Shown here: positions 44,945 to 54,682 of the stretch, one piece after another | How the letters are laid out: the number at the start of each line of letters is the position of its first letter | How positions within the stretch are numbered: the stretch's first letter is position 1 | NCBI RefSeq assembly: GCF_009765985.1 | Contig: NZ_LMUM01000033.1 | Location: 18,397 to 82,396, forward strand | Source: Acidobacterium sp. S8 | GTDB taxonomy: Bacteria > Acidobacteriota > Terriglobia > Terriglobales > Acidobacteriaceae | Length of the DNA stretch: 64,000 nucleotides | Direction of reading: 5' to 3' | The notes under the pieces: model-generated | Told to the model about the DNA's origin: nothing | Seen by the model: the letters and a program-made list of their open reading frames with translations, nothing else | The model's database searches: none | Program-made: the position numbers and the translations under genes

Positions 44945-46987
44945 CTACGCCTTCACTGCCCCGATTGCCGGGTCGCTCATACTGTCCTTCCCGGTTTCAA
45001 GATGCCCGGCCAGTTGATGGCGAAAGCTGGGATCGCCCTCGGACTCGATAGTCAGGTCATACCAGCCGAAAGTGTCGTTGAGCTGCCATTTCTGGCGCCA
45101 TTCTTTGCCTGCGTGCAGGGTATGAGAGATCGACTTTTCGCTATATGCGTCGCGTACACGCAAATTAAAGTCGGCATTTCCGCGATTGCGCAGCCGAAGC
45201 TGGACATGATTGCCGGCGGCATCGTAGTCCACCGTGCTCTCAATCTGATCTTTCGGGCCTCCCTTGAAAGCTCTCAGGAACCCATTCGGGCCGTAGACGG
45301 CAAGATCATAATCAGCCTGTATCTCCCAGGTATCGGACAGCTCGGCGTTCGGACCGACGGTGTAGCTGCGCGGGTGAATGCCGCTCTGACCGGAGCGCAC
45401 ATGGAAGACGGCTCCCTGCTTTCCCGCATTCCTGAAATGAAGCTGGAAATGACCGGAATCGGCGATGCCTTCCATATATAGCTCATAGGGCAAGACACGG
45501 GACGGACGTGTTCCCGGCTCCTGTACCGGCATGGCCTGTTCGACGGGAGGCGCAGGCTTGTAGTCCGGATGACTTTTGTTATCCGGAGGAAGATAGGCAA
45601 CGGTATGCGGCAACAAAACAGCGCTGCTGCTGGGCGCTGAAAAATCAAAAGCCGAAGTCAGATCACCGCAGACTGCTCGGCGCCATGGAGTGATATTTGG
45701 TTCATGTGCACCGAAACGGGCTTCGATAAAGCGAATCATCGAAGTATGGTCGAAGACCTGAGAGTTGACCCACCCGCCCTTACTCCAGGGCGAGATCACG
45801 ATCATCGGCACGCGTACACCCAGCCCATATGGGCCAGCGGGATATTTCTCGTGTCCGGGAAAGATGTCGTGCGTCGTTTCCACGGTGGACAGACCATGGT
45901 CTCGCGATTGCGGAGGCACAGGCGGCACCATGTGATCGAAGAAACCGTCATTCTCGTCATAGGTGAGGAAGAACGCGGTCTTGCTCCACACTTCAGGATT
46001 TGCAGTCAGCGCGTCCAGAATCTGCGAGACGTACCATGCGCCGTAATTCGCGGGCCAGTTTGGGTGTTCGGTATAGGCCTCGGGGGCAACAACCCATGAA
46101 ACCTGTGGCAGCTTACCGGAAGTTACATCTTTACGGAACTCGTCGAAGAGCGAGCCGCCGGCGGCGATGCTTGTCCCGGTTTTTGCCCGGTCATGCAGTG
46201 GGCTGCCCGGCTCCGCCTGCTGATATTGCTTGAAGAAGAGCAGCGAACTGTCACCATAGGTGCCCATGTAGGCGTTCTTGGTCTGGCCCCATTCCTCTTT
46301 GGCGGTCAGACCACCGCCAATGTCCTGATAAATCTTCCAGCTCACGCCCGCTTCCTGCAGGCGCTCCGGATACGTAGTCCAGGTGTAGCCCGCCTCCGCG
46401 TTATCGACAACCGGACCGCCCCCCTGGCCGTCATTGCCAACCCAGCCTGTCCACATGTGGTAGCGGTTTGGATCGGTGGGGCCGAGCAGCGAGCAATGGT
46501 AGGCATCGCAAATCGTGAAAGCGTCGGCTAGGGCGTAATGGTAAGGAATGTCGCTGCGAACAAGGTGCGCCATCGTGGTCGTTCCCTTGTTGGGAATCCA
46601 CTGGTCATAATGGCCTTTATTGTGGGCTTGCTGGGTTGAAGTCCAGTCGTGCGGCAGGTCTTCGAGAAATTGCAGTCCCAGATTCGGTGCTCCAGGATGA
46701 AAGGGTAAGAGATGGTCTTCGCCATTCGGCTGATACCAGACTGGCTTACCGGAGGGCAGGCGAACGGCTCGCGGATCTCCAAACCCACGAACACCGCGTA
46801 AAGCACCGAAATAGTGATCAAAAGAGCGGTTTTCCTGCATCAGGATGACGATATGCTCGACATCGTTGATAGTCCCAGAGCGATGGCTGGCAGGAATCGC
46901 GAGCGCCCGGCTGATGCTGGCCGGGAAGCTCGCGGTAAGGGCGCTGGAACTGAGTAACTTTAGGAAGCTGCGGCGGCTCGTGCTCAT
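44945..46987 (-). CDS. plcC: Phosphocholine-type phospholipase C, Tat-exported
   Basis: A 680-residue enzyme of the phosphoesterase family (PlcC/AcpA-like) that cleaves phospholipid head groups. The start at 46987 gives a twin-arginine signal (MSTSRRSFLKLLSSSALTAS). The core motif HIVILMQENRSFDHYFG holds the metal and nucleophile region, and further ligands are in FFLTYDENDGFFDHMVPP. Two C-terminal DUF756 domains (about 480-570 and 580-670) are typical. It ends convergent to DUF5995. Confidence 0.92.
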   Translation of the reverse strand: MSTSRRSFLKLLSSSALTASFPASISRALAIPASHRSGTINDVEHIVILMQENRSFDHYFGALRGVRGFGDPRAVRLPSGKPVWYQPNGEDHLLPFHPGAPNLGLQFLEDLPHDWTSTQQAHNKGHYDQWIPNKGTTTMAHLVRSDIPYHYALADAFTICDAYHCSLLGPTDPNRYHMWTGWVGNDGQGGGPVVDNAEAGYTWTTYPERLQEAGVSWKIYQDIGGGLTAKEEWGQTKNAYMGTYGDSSLLFFKQYQQAEPGSPLHDRAKTGTSIAAGGSLFDEFRKDVTSGKLPQVSWVVAPEAYTEHPNWPANYGAWYVSQILDALTANPEVWSKTAFFLTYDENDGFFDHMVPPVPPQSRDHGLSTVETTHDIFPGHEKYPAGPYGLGVRVPMIVISPWSKGGWVNSQVFDHTSMIRFIEARFGAHEPNITPWRRAVCGDLTSAFDFSAPSSSAVLLPHTVAYLPPDNKSHPDYKPAPPVEQAMPVQEPGTRPSRVLPYELYMEGIADSGHFQLHFRNAGKQGAVFHVRSGQSGIHPRSYTVGPNAELSDTWEIQADYDLAVYGPNGFLRAFKGGPKDQIESTVDYDAAGNHVQLRLRNRGNADFNLRVRDAYSEKSISHTLHAGKEWRQKWQLNDTFGWYDLTIESEGDPSFRHQLAGHLETGKDSMSDPAIGAVKA

Positions 46988-47012
46988 TGCGACTAAAAAT
47001 CCTAATGAAAAT

Positions 47013-47561
47013 CTATTGCTTGAGCGCCGATTCAATGGCGGCTATGACCTGAGGCGAATCTGGCGTCACATTCGGCTCGAATCGGGCGACCGGCTTACCA
47101 TTGCGATCGAAGACAAACTTCGTGAAATTCCACTTGATATCGCCGCCGATCTGCGGGTTCGCCGACTTATCGGTAAGAAAGGCGTAGAGTGGCGCCTTGT
47201 TATCGCCCAGCACCGAGACCTTGGCCATCATCGGAAATGACACGTTGTATTTTGTGCTGCAGAACTTCTTGATTTCTTCGTTCGTGCCCGGCTCCTGGCT
47301 GGCGAAGTTATTGGCGGGGATACCGACGATCACCAGTCCGCGATCCTTGTATTTTTCATAGACCGATTCAAGTGCCGAATATTGTGGGGTGAAGCCGCAT
47401 TTACTGGCGACATTGACCAGCATGAGGACTTTGCCGTGGTACTCCGATAAAGGAGTGGGCTTGCCGTCAATAGACTTCAGCGTGAAGTTGTAAACAGACA
47501 TGGTGGCGGCCATGAGGCTGCCCGCCATGCAAAGCACAAGTGCAGACGCGATCTTACGCAC
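47013..47561 (-). CDS. Glutathione peroxidase-like, exported
   Basis: A 182-residue thiol peroxidase. The peroxidatic Cys is in NVASKCGFTPQY (Cys in place of selenocysteine), with Gln in FASQEPGTNEE and Trp in IKWNFTKFVFDRNG completing the tetrad. The GTG start at 47561 (GGAGG upstream) yields a signal peptide (RKIASALVLCMAGSLMAATM), so it acts outside the cytoplasm, where thioredoxin-type donors are more likely than glutathione. It precedes plcC by 25 bp. Confidence 0.92.
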   Translation of the reverse strand: MRKIASALVLCMAGSLMAATMSVYNFTLKSIDGKPTPLSEYHGKVLMLVNVASKCGFTPQYSALESVYEKYKDRGLVIVGIPANNFASQEPGTNEEIKKFCSTKYNVSFPMMAKVSVLGDNKAPLYAFLTDKSANPQIGGDIKWNFTKFVFDRNGKPVARFEPNVTPDSPQVIAAIESALKQ

Positions 47562-47721
47562 AGTTTTCCTCCGGATGATGCTGGAATTATAGCGGTCTGC
47601 CGTTACGAAGGATGGCAGGCCGGGCTATTTCATGACGTGTTTACACAGCCTTTTAGTCTCATAAAGATGACGCCTTCAAAATGTATGATCCTGATAAAGA
47701 TTGAAATTCAAGGAGAGCATC

Positions 47722-48747
47722 ATGTATCAGCCTGATCCTAAACGCTACGAACAAGCGGAATACCGCCGCTGCGGGCGCTCGGGAATCGTTCTGCCCCCCA
47801 TCTCGCTCGGACTCTGGCAAAACTTTGGCGGCGAGGACGTTTTCGAAACGGGACGTGCTGTGATTCGCCGCGCTTTTGACCGCGGCGTGACACATTTCGA
47901 CCTGGCGAACAACTATGGGCCGCCCTATGGCTCGGCGGAAGAGAATTTTGGATTGATCCTGAAAAAGGACTTCGGCAGCCTGCGGGATGAGCTGATTATC
48001 TCGTCGAAGGCGGGCTGGGATATGTGGCCGGGACCTTATGGCATTGGCGCGTCCAAGAAATATCTCATTGCCTCGCTCGACCAGAGCCTCAAGCGCATGG
48101 GTCTTGAGTATGTCGACATCTTTTACGCGCACCGGCCGTGGAACGACACGCCGCTCGAAGAGACGATGGGCGCTCTGGCGCAGATTGTGCGGCAGGGTAA
48201 GGCGCTTTATGTGGGCATTTCTTCCTATGGGCCGGAGCGGACGAAGCGCGCTTATGAAATTCTGTGCTCGGAGGGCGTTCCGCTGCTGATCCACCAGCCT
48301 TCTTACTCCATGCTGAACCGTTGGATCGAGGCCGGGTTGCTGGACACTCTCGGTACGCTGGGCGTGGGCTGCATCGCATTTTCGCCGCTGGCGCAGGGTT
48401 TGCTGACGAACAAGTATTTGAACGGCGTGCCAGCGGATTCACGTGTGAAGCTGGATAACAGCAGCTTCAGTAAGAATTTTCTGAGTGAAGAAAATCTGAA
48501 CCGCGTGCGGGCGCTGCATGCGATTGCTGAAAAACGCGGGCAGAGCCTGGCGCAGATGGCCATTGCCTGGGTGCTGCGCGATGCTCGCGTGACTACAGCG
48601 CTGATTGGGGCGCGGAATGTGGCGCAGCTGGATGATTCGCTTGATTCGCTGAAGAAGCTGGAGTTTTCTGAGTCGGAATTGAAAGAGATTGATCAGCACG
48701 CTAAGGATAGCGGGATTGATTTGTGGCGGTCTGTTTCGGCGGAGTGA
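47722..48747 (+). CDS. Aldo/keto reductase, YghZ-like
   Basis: A 341-residue TIM-barrel NADPH oxidoreductase. The start at 47722 has AGGAGAG upstream. Catalytic Asp and Tyr are in FDLANNYGPP, Lys in IISSKAGWDM and His in IFYAHRPWND, and NADP-binding SSKAG and GARNVAQLDD motifs are intact. The GlyTyr-Gly, RYEQAEYRRCGRSG start resembles the Mgr/YghZ branch that detoxifies methylglyoxal and other aldehydes. Precise substrate unknown. Confidence 0.9.
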   Translation: MYQPDPKRYEQAEYRRCGRSGIVLPPISLGLWQNFGGEDVFETGRAVIRRAFDRGVTHFDLANNYGPPYGSAEENFGLILKKDFGSLRDELIISSKAGWDMWPGPYGIGASKKYLIASLDQSLKRMGLEYVDIFYAHRPWNDTPLEETMGALAQIVRQGKALYVGISSYGPERTKRAYEILCSEGVPLLIHQPSYSMLNRWIEAGLLDTLGTLGVGCIAFSPLAQGLLTNKYLNGVPADSRVKLDNSSFSKNFLSEENLNRVRALHAIAEKRGQSLAQMAIAWVLRDARVTTALIGARNVAQLDDSLDSLKKLEFSESELKEIDQHAKDSGIDLWRSVSAE

Positions 48748-48770
48748 GTGTCCACCTTTTGATTTGAAGT

Positions 48771-48904
48771 CCGTCATTCTGAGCGCAGCGAAGAATCCAG
48801 ATAATATCTGGGATAGCGGAACTGTTTCAGGATTCTCACACAAACCGTTGGCTCCTTACTCGCGCCAACATTCTCTGAATTCTTCGCTGCGCTCAGAATG
48901 ACGG
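48771..48904. repeat. Perfect 26-bp inverted repeat pair (REP-like)
   Basis: The 26-mer beginning CCGTCATTCTGAGCGCAGCG (48771-48796) recurs exactly inverted at 48879-48904, with 82 bases between. The whole 134-bp unit could fold into a long hairpin between two convergent genes. A single near copy lies at 50775-50798, so the motif is dispersed. Confidence 0.85.
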
Positions 48905-48914
48905 CATATCTGGC

Positions 48915-49379
48915 TTAGCTGCCGGCCAGCTTTGACTTCACAAGTTCGCTTACCTGGCGGCCATCGGCGCGCAGACCGGATGCCTGAATGCGAGCTTGGA
49001 CCAGCTTCATGGCGGCTCCCATGTCTCTGGGGCCGAAGGTTTGTCCGGTGAGCGCTTCGTCTACAAGCTTCTTGATCTCTTCTTCCCCGGCTGCCTTGGG
49101 CATGTAGCCTTCGATTAGTACGATTTCCGCCTGCTCTTTTGCAGCTAGCTCCGGGCGATTTCCCTTGGTGAACTGCTCGACGGATTCCTTGCGCTGCTTG
49201 ATGAGCGTAGTGAGAATCTGCTGGGCTTCTGCTTCGGTAAGGGGTTGGCGCTTCTCGATCTCTTTGTTTTTGAAGGCGGTCTTGACCATGCGCAGCGTGG
49301 AAAGGCGCTCGGATTCGCGCGCCTTCATGGCGGCGATAATATCTTTTTCAATCTGCTGGACTAAATTTTCCTGACTCAC
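48915..49379 (-). CDS. yqeY: GatB/YqeY domain protein
   Basis: A 154-residue helical protein of the YqeY family, related to the tail domain of the amidotransferase subunit GatB. I chose the GTG at 49379 (SQENLVQQIEKDIIAAMKAR) because it matches the usual family start; a longer frame adds 36 poor residues. Motifs KARESERLSTLRMVKTAFKN and LTGQTFGPRDMGAAMKLV are typical. Role unclear, perhaps tRNA-linked; often cotranscribed with ribosomal or dnaG genes elsewhere. Confidence 0.9.
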   Translation of the reverse strand: MSQENLVQQIEKDIIAAMKARESERLSTLRMVKTAFKNKEIEKRQPLTEAEAQQILTTLIKQRKESVEQFTKGNRPELAAKEQAEIVLIEGYMPKAAGEEEIKKLVDEALTGQTFGPRDMGAAMKLVQARIQASGLRADGRQVSELVKSKLAGS

Positions 49380-49486
49380 GTGTCTCCGGCTCCGATAGCG
49401 GGCTTGAGGATGGCCCAAACCTCTCATTATAGAAAGAAACGCGTTTTCGAGCCTCTGGATACAATAAATGTGAGGATTTCGAGACA

Positions 49487-50701
49487 ATGATTCGCAAAAC
49501 GCGCCTGTTTACGCCCGGTCCCACGCCGCTGCTTCCCGCAGCCCAGTTCGCCATGGCGGCTGCCGATATTCACCATCGGACGCCTGAGTTTCGCGCCCTG
49601 TATCTGCGGGTGCTCTCGCAGTTAAAGGACTTTGTCGGCACCAAGAACGATGTGCTGCTGCTGGCCTCATCAGGAACCGGCGCGATGGAAGCATCGGTAT
49701 CGAACCTGACTTCGCCCGGCGATCGCGTGCTGGTGCTGACTGCTGGAAAATTTGGCGAGCGCTGGGAGGCGTTGGCAAAGGCATTCGGCTGCGTCGTCGA
49801 TGCGATCAAGGTTCCGAATGGCCAGACTTTCTCGCTGGACGAAGTGCGCAAGGCTTTGAAGCCGGAGACGCGCGCCGTGCTGATGCAGGCGACCGAGTCC
49901 TCGACCGGCGTGCGCCACGATGTGCAGGGCGTAGCCGCGCTGCTGAAGGATGCAAAGAGCGATGCGCTGTTGATTGTGGACGCTATCACCGGCCTTGGCA
50001 CCACGCACTTCGATGTGGATGCCTGGGGCGTCGATGTGATCATCGGCGGTTCGCAGAAGGCGGTTATGATTCCGCCGGGTCTTGCTTACCTTGGGGTCAG
50101 CGATCGCGCATGGAAGGCGATGGAGACCTCGAAGAATCCGCGCTACTACTTCGACCTGCGCAAGGAGCGGAAGAACGCGCAGAAGGGTGAGTCGGCCTAT
50201 ACGCCGGCGGTGGCTCTGATTGCCGCTCTGGGTGCGGCGCTCGATTACATTGCCGCGCAGGGCGGAGGCGATCTCGCCACTGGCCGCAAGGCGCTGGTAG
50301 ACAATGCGGAGACCTGCGCTGCGATGACGCGCGCTGCGGTCGAAGCTCTTGGATTGAAACTATTCGGCCCGGATGCTCCGGCTGCCGCCGCGACCGCTGT
50401 TCTGCCGCCAGAGGGCGTGGACTCTGGGGTGATTGTGAAGGATCTGAAAACCCGCTTCGCTGCTGTGATTACGAATGGACAGGGCGAAATGAAGGGGCAG
50501 ATCTTCCGCATTGCACATATCGGCTTCTTCGACTACATGGACACGATTGCGATCATCGGCGCGCTGGAACAGGTGGCTGCGTCGGCGCTGAAGCTGCCGG
50601 GGTTTGAGTTTGGCAAGGCTCTGGCTGCTGCGCAGAAGGTCTACGTGGAGCGCACAACGAAGGCTGCTTCCGAAACGCTGGAAGCGGTTGGAGCACGGTA
50701 G
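49487..50701 (+). CDS. Class V aminotransferase, probably phosphoserine or serine-type
   Basis: A 404-residue fold-type I PLP enzyme. PLP Lys is in IIGGSQKAVMIPPGLAYLGV; the N-terminal FTPGPTPLLPAAQFAM binds substrate. The sequence resembles serine-pyruvate/serine-glyoxylate aminotransferases (AGXT/SPAT type). It lies 159 bp before serA on the same strand, so it probably transaminates phosphohydroxypyruvate (or hydroxypyruvate) for serine synthesis, replacing SerC. This assignment is inferred from context. Confidence 0.85.
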   Translation: MIRKTRLFTPGPTPLLPAAQFAMAAADIHHRTPEFRALYLRVLSQLKDFVGTKNDVLLLASSGTGAMEASVSNLTSPGDRVLVLTAGKFGERWEALAKAFGCVVDAIKVPNGQTFSLDEVRKALKPETRAVLMQATESSTGVRHDVQGVAALLKDAKSDALLIVDAITGLGTTHFDVDAWGVDVIIGGSQKAVMIPPGLAYLGVSDRAWKAMETSKNPRYYFDLRKERKNAQKGESAYTPAVALIAALGAALDYIAAQGGGDLATGRKALVDNAETCAAMTRAAVEALGLKLFGPDAPAAAATAVLPPEGVDSGVIVKDLKTRFAAVITNGQGEMKGQIFRIAHIGFFDYMDTIAIIGALEQVAASALKLPGFEFGKALAAAQKVYVERTTKAASETLEAVGAR

Positions 50702-50774
50702 GCTGCTGTTTTCCATATTGACGACGGAATCAGGGAAGAATCTCAAAGCTGCTGGCTGTGCCAATTTCTCTGAG

Positions 50775-50798
50775 ATTCTTCGCTTCGCTCAGAATGAC
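50775..50798 (+). repeat. Single near copy of the dispersed REP-like motif
   Basis: ATTCTTCGCTTCGCTCAGAA and GAC match the 48879-48904 copy with one difference, in the gap between the aminotransferase and serA. It shows that the motif is a dispersed repeat. Confidence 0.75.
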
Positions 50799-50860
50799 CT
50801 GATCGAAGCTGCAATGAATTTCTGAAGACTCGTCCTCCCCACATAATTTGAAGGAGCAAG

Positions 50861-52459
50861 ATGAAGATCGTTCTCGCCGAAAAAGTTTCCCCCGCGACAC
50901 TCGCTGTTTTCAAATCTGAGCCGGACTGGCAGATTCTTACCCATGACCAGATCACGGATCTGCCGGAAGCGCTGGCCGATGCCGATGGCCTCGTAGTGCG
51001 TTCGGCTGTGCAGGTGGATGACAAGCTGATGGCTTCTGCGCCTAAGCTGCGCGTGATTGGCCGTGCAGGAGTAGGCGTGGATAACATCGACGCGGACGCT
51101 GCTACTCGTCGCGGCATCGTGGTGATGAATACCCCGGGCGCGAATGCGATTGCTGTCGCCGAGCTGACGATCGGCCTGATGCTCGCGCTGGGACGCATGC
51201 TGCCGAAGGCTAACTCGACCATGCATGCAGGTAAATGGGAGAAAAAATCACTGCAAGGTACAGAGCTGCGTGGTAAAAAGTTCGGCATCCTTGGCCTGGG
51301 GCGTATCGGCCTTGAAGTGGCCCGGCGCGCACGCAGCTTTGGGATGGAGCTGATCGGGCATGATCCTTTTGTTTCGGCTGCAGTCGCGCGCGAGAATGCC
51401 ATCCGGCTGGTGACGGTCGAGGAGCTGTTCAGCGAGTCGGATTACCTGACGCTGCATGTGGGACTCACGCCGCAGACGACGGGAATCATCAATGAAAAAA
51501 CGCTGGCCACGATGAAGAAGGGTGTACGGATTATCAACTGTGCGCGCGGCGAGCTGATCGTGGAAGAGGCGCTGGCTGATGCGCTGAAGAGCGGGCACGT
51601 TGGCGGCGCAGCTCTGGACGTGTTTCATAAGGAGCCGCTGAAGGATTCGCCGTTCTTTGGGCTGGAAAACGTGATTCTGACACCGCATATCGCGGGGTCG
51701 ACTGCGGAAGCGCAGGAGGCCGTGGGCGTGCAGATTGCGCTGCAGGTGCGCGAATATCTGAAGCTGGGCGTGGTGCAGAATGCGGTGAATTTACCGTCGC
51801 TTTCGCACGAAGAGTACCTGGAGGTGGCGCCTTACATTGATATGGCGGGGCGTCTTGGCACCTTCCTGGCACAGTTTCCGGAAGGCAGCATTGAGAGCAT
51901 TGAGCTTTCATACAGCGGGCGCCTTGCGGAAGGCAAGACAGAGTTGATTCGCAACAGTGCCATTGCCGGCGTGCTGGGCCACTCGGAGAGCGTCAACCGC
52001 ATCAACGCAGCGGCGATTGCCGCCGAACGCGGCATTCGCATCCACGAAGAAAAGAAAGAGGCTGCATCGGGCGGAGCGGGCAGCGTGCTGAAGCTTACAT
52101 TGCATACGCCGACGTCCGACTTCACCGCGAGCGCTACGGTGTTGCACGGCATTTCTGCGCGTTTGCTGAGCCTCGACAATATTGACATTGAAGCTCCGCT
52201 GCAGGGTGCGCTGCTCACGATTCACAACCGCGATGTGCCCGGCGTCATCGGCCGGGTCGGTACGATTCTCGGCGATCACGAGGTCAATATCGCAAACTTC
52301 GCTCTTGGCCGTTCAGATCGCAGCCGCCGCGTGCCGCAGGGCGATGCACTAGCTGTGGTGCAGGTGGATGGGAGCATTACACCAGCGGCGCTGACCGCAC
52401 TTCGTGACGTGGATGCCATTCTTCAGGTGCATATCGCGAATCTGGATGGTGCGAAGTAG
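50861..52459 (+). CDS. serA: D-3-phosphoglycerate dehydrogenase
   Basis: A 532-residue enzyme that opens serine synthesis by oxidising 3-phosphoglycerate. NAD binds at GLGRIGLEVARRA; active site residues are Arg in INCARGELIVEEAL, Glu in FHKEPL and His in LTPHIAGST. An intervening domain (about 315-450) and a C-terminal ACT domain (LTIHNRDVPGVIGRVGTILG) make the long form with likely serine feedback. AAGGAG lies six bases before the ATG. Confidence 0.96.
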   Translation: MKIVLAEKVSPATLAVFKSEPDWQILTHDQITDLPEALADADGLVVRSAVQVDDKLMASAPKLRVIGRAGVGVDNIDADAATRRGIVVMNTPGANAIAVAELTIGLMLALGRMLPKANSTMHAGKWEKKSLQGTELRGKKFGILGLGRIGLEVARRARSFGMELIGHDPFVSAAVARENAIRLVTVEELFSESDYLTLHVGLTPQTTGIINEKTLATMKKGVRIINCARGELIVEEALADALKSGHVGGAALDVFHKEPLKDSPFFGLENVILTPHIAGSTAEAQEAVGVQIALQVREYLKLGVVQNAVNLPSLSHEEYLEVAPYIDMAGRLGTFLAQFPEGSIESIELSYSGRLAEGKTELIRNSAIAGVLGHSESVNRINAAAIAAERGIRIHEEKKEAASGGAGSVLKLTLHTPTSDFTASATVLHGISARLLSLDNIDIEAPLQGALLTIHNRDVPGVIGRVGTILGDHEVNIANFALGRSDRSRRVPQGDALAVVQVDGSITPAALTALRDVDAILQVHIANLDGAK

Positions 52460-52476
52460 CGCGTCTGTTCCCTTTT

Positions 52477-53106
52477 TTATTGCGGGGGTTGCGGATTTGC
52501 CTGGGTATCGGTCTGAGCTGGCGGCTGTTTTGTGGAATCGGAGCCCTTAGAAATAAAGGGGACATGGAAGGGAAGTTCGGCGTTGCTCTTCTTGGCTGCC
52601 TTCTGTTTTGAGGGCGATTCCTCGGCTACGATCGTGCGCTGAGAGTTGATGCAGAGCCAGTTGGAGCGCACGCGTTGGTAGACATGCGTGAAGATGCCGC
52701 GCTCTTCGATAGTATCGCTGCCGGTCTTGCGACGTGTAATGTAGGTGCCATTGACGACGGCAACGTCACCCAGCATACGTGCGCTGATAACGCGCTGTTC
52801 CATGGTGAGCGGGTCGGTAGTTTTCTGGAAAAGCTGTGCAATCTGCTGGTTGCGCGTGGTTACCTCACCGCCGGCTGAGATACCGACGTACAGCGGGGAC
52901 AGCAGCAACTCCAGACCGTACTGATCGCGCTTCACGATGGCATCGCTCCACTGATCTTCAAGCTTCTGCATCTCTTTGATTTCAACGGATTGCGAGGCGT
53001 TAGCTGTGGCGGGAGTAACGGCGACGGAACTTTGAGCGGACAATAGAGCAGCAGGTGCGCAAAGCACAATCAGAAACAGAGGAAAACGGGTCAATGTATG
53101 CTTCAT
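52477..53106 (-). CDS. Exported DUF4440/SnoaL-like protein
   Basis: A 209-residue protein with a signal peptide (FPLFLIVLCAPAALLSAQ) and an NTF2-fold domain (about residues 45-165) that begins MQKLEDQWSDAIVKRDQYGL, the usual DUF4440 opening. The last 40 residues are Lys, Gln and Pro rich. Family members are binding or enzyme scaffolds; no specific activity can be assigned. The ATG at 53106 was chosen for the signal peptide. Confidence 0.78.
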   Translation of the reverse strand: MKHTLTRFPLFLIVLCAPAALLSAQSSVAVTPATANASQSVEIKEMQKLEDQWSDAIVKRDQYGLELLLSPLYVGISAGGEVTTRNQQIAQLFQKTTDPLTMEQRVISARMLGDVAVVNGTYITRRKTGSDTIEERGIFTHVYQRVRSNWLCINSQRTIVAEESPSKQKAAKKSNAELPFHVPFISKGSDSTKQPPAQTDTQANPQPPQ

Positions 53107-53269
53107 AGTTGCATTTGGGGTGTCATGCTGATGATATCGCTTTCTGACTATTAGACGAAATAGATGCCTTGAGCGGTGCATTCGGGGGACAAATGCACAA
53201 AAATGACCCAGTTTTCAACTGGATTCACTGATACATCTGCTACCCAAAGGTGGCCTACACTAGAGTTTC

Positions 53270-54673
53270 ATGGCCACAACTCCCGATATCGCTTTTGAGC
53301 GCGGACTGCCTGCAAGCATCGACGCCGAGCGCTCGATCCTTGGCGCAATCCTGCTCGATAACCATTCCTACAACGAAGCTGCGGAGAAGGTGAACGCGGA
53401 CGATTTCGCGTTGGATTCGCATCGCCGCATCTTCGCGCGCATGGCGGAGCTGATCGACGCGGGTCGCGCGGTCGATATCGTCACTCTTGCCGAAGAGTTG
53501 GCCAAGCGTAAAGAAGTCGAGGCCATCGGTGGCGTTGCCTATCTCGCATCGCTGACTGAAGGTCTGCCGCGCCGCATCTCGATTGAAGAGTACGTCCGCA
53601 TCGTGAAGGACAAGTCTCTGCTGCGGCAACTCATCAATATCTGCTCGACTGCGATCACACGCGCCGCCGATCAGGGTGAGGAAGCGCTCGAGGTGCTGAA
53701 CGCCGCAGAGAGCGGCCTGCTCGAAGTCACCGAGCGCGGCATCACGCGCGGCTTTGCAAGTATTCCGGAGATTGTCAGTGGTTCCTTCGGCAGCATCGAT
53801 AACTTGTTCAAGGAAGGCCAGCGCGAAGTAACAGGACTCGCCACGCACTTCACCGATTTCGACAAGATGACCAGCGGGTTGCAGAAGTCGGAGTTGACGA
53901 TCATTGCAGCTCGCCCGTCCATGGGAAAAACGGCGTGGGCAATTAATATCGCGCAGAATGCTGCCGTACATGGCGGCAAAATCGTCGCCATTTTTTCGCT
54001 GGAAATGTCAAAAGAATCTCTTTTGCGACGCATGCTTGCTTCGCAATCATTGGTCGATTCGCAAAAGATTCAGAAGGGTTATTTTACGGGCGAAGATCAG
54101 CGGAAGCTGACGCATGCGCTGGAGCAACTGGTCGAATCACGCATGTACATTGACGATACGCCCGGCATCTCGCTGACCGAAATGCGCGCCAAGGCGCGAC
54201 GTTTGCGACAGATGTCGGGATCGCTCGACCTGATCGTGATCGATTATCTACAGCTGATGACGGCGAGCGTAGTTGGAGTTGGCGGAAAGCGCTATGAGAA
54301 CCGAACCCAGGAAGTCTCTGCAATTTCGCGTGGACTGAAAGCCTTGGCGAAAGAACTTGACGTTCCAGTTATTGCGCTTTCGCAGTTGAGCCGTGCCTCG
54401 GAGCAGCGCGGAGGCGATAAGAAGCCGATGCTCTCTGACCTGCGCGAATCTGGTTCCATCGAGCAGGACGCGGACGTTGTCGCATTCATTCATCGCGAGG
54501 CGTATTACAACCGGGATGAGAACGGCCAGCCCGATCCTGATACCGAGGGCAAGGCTGAAATCATTATCGCCAAGCAGCGTAACGGCCCAACCGGTTCTGT
54601 GCATCTGGCATATATCTCGAAGTGCACACGCTTTGAGAATCTTGCTTATGGGCAGGATGGCGGCGATTACTAG
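53270..54673 (+). CDS. dnaB: Replicative DNA helicase DnaB
   Basis: A 467-residue hexameric helicase. The N-terminal domain starts GLPASIDAERSILGAILLDN (about 10-110) and the RecA-like C-terminal domain has Walker A ARPSMGKTAW (about 215), Walker B LDLIVIDYLQLM and the motif LRESGSIEQDADVVAFIHRE. No intein is present. It is divergent from the DUF4440 gene with 163 bp between. Confidence 0.97.
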   Translation: MATTPDIAFERGLPASIDAERSILGAILLDNHSYNEAAEKVNADDFALDSHRRIFARMAELIDAGRAVDIVTLAEELAKRKEVEAIGGVAYLASLTEGLPRRISIEEYVRIVKDKSLLRQLINICSTAITRAADQGEEALEVLNAAESGLLEVTERGITRGFASIPEIVSGSFGSIDNLFKEGQREVTGLATHFTDFDKMTSGLQKSELTIIAARPSMGKTAWAINIAQNAAVHGGKIVAIFSLEMSKESLLRRMLASQSLVDSQKIQKGYFTGEDQRKLTHALEQLVESRMYIDDTPGISLTEMRAKARRLRQMSGSLDLIVIDYLQLMTASVVGVGGKRYENRTQEVSAISRGLKALAKELDVPVIALSQLSRASEQRGGDKKPMLSDLRESGSIEQDADVVAFIHREAYYNRDENGQPDPDTEGKAEIIIAKQRNGPTGSVHLAYISKCTRFENLAYGQDGGDY

Positions 54674-54682
54674 CTTTGTAAC

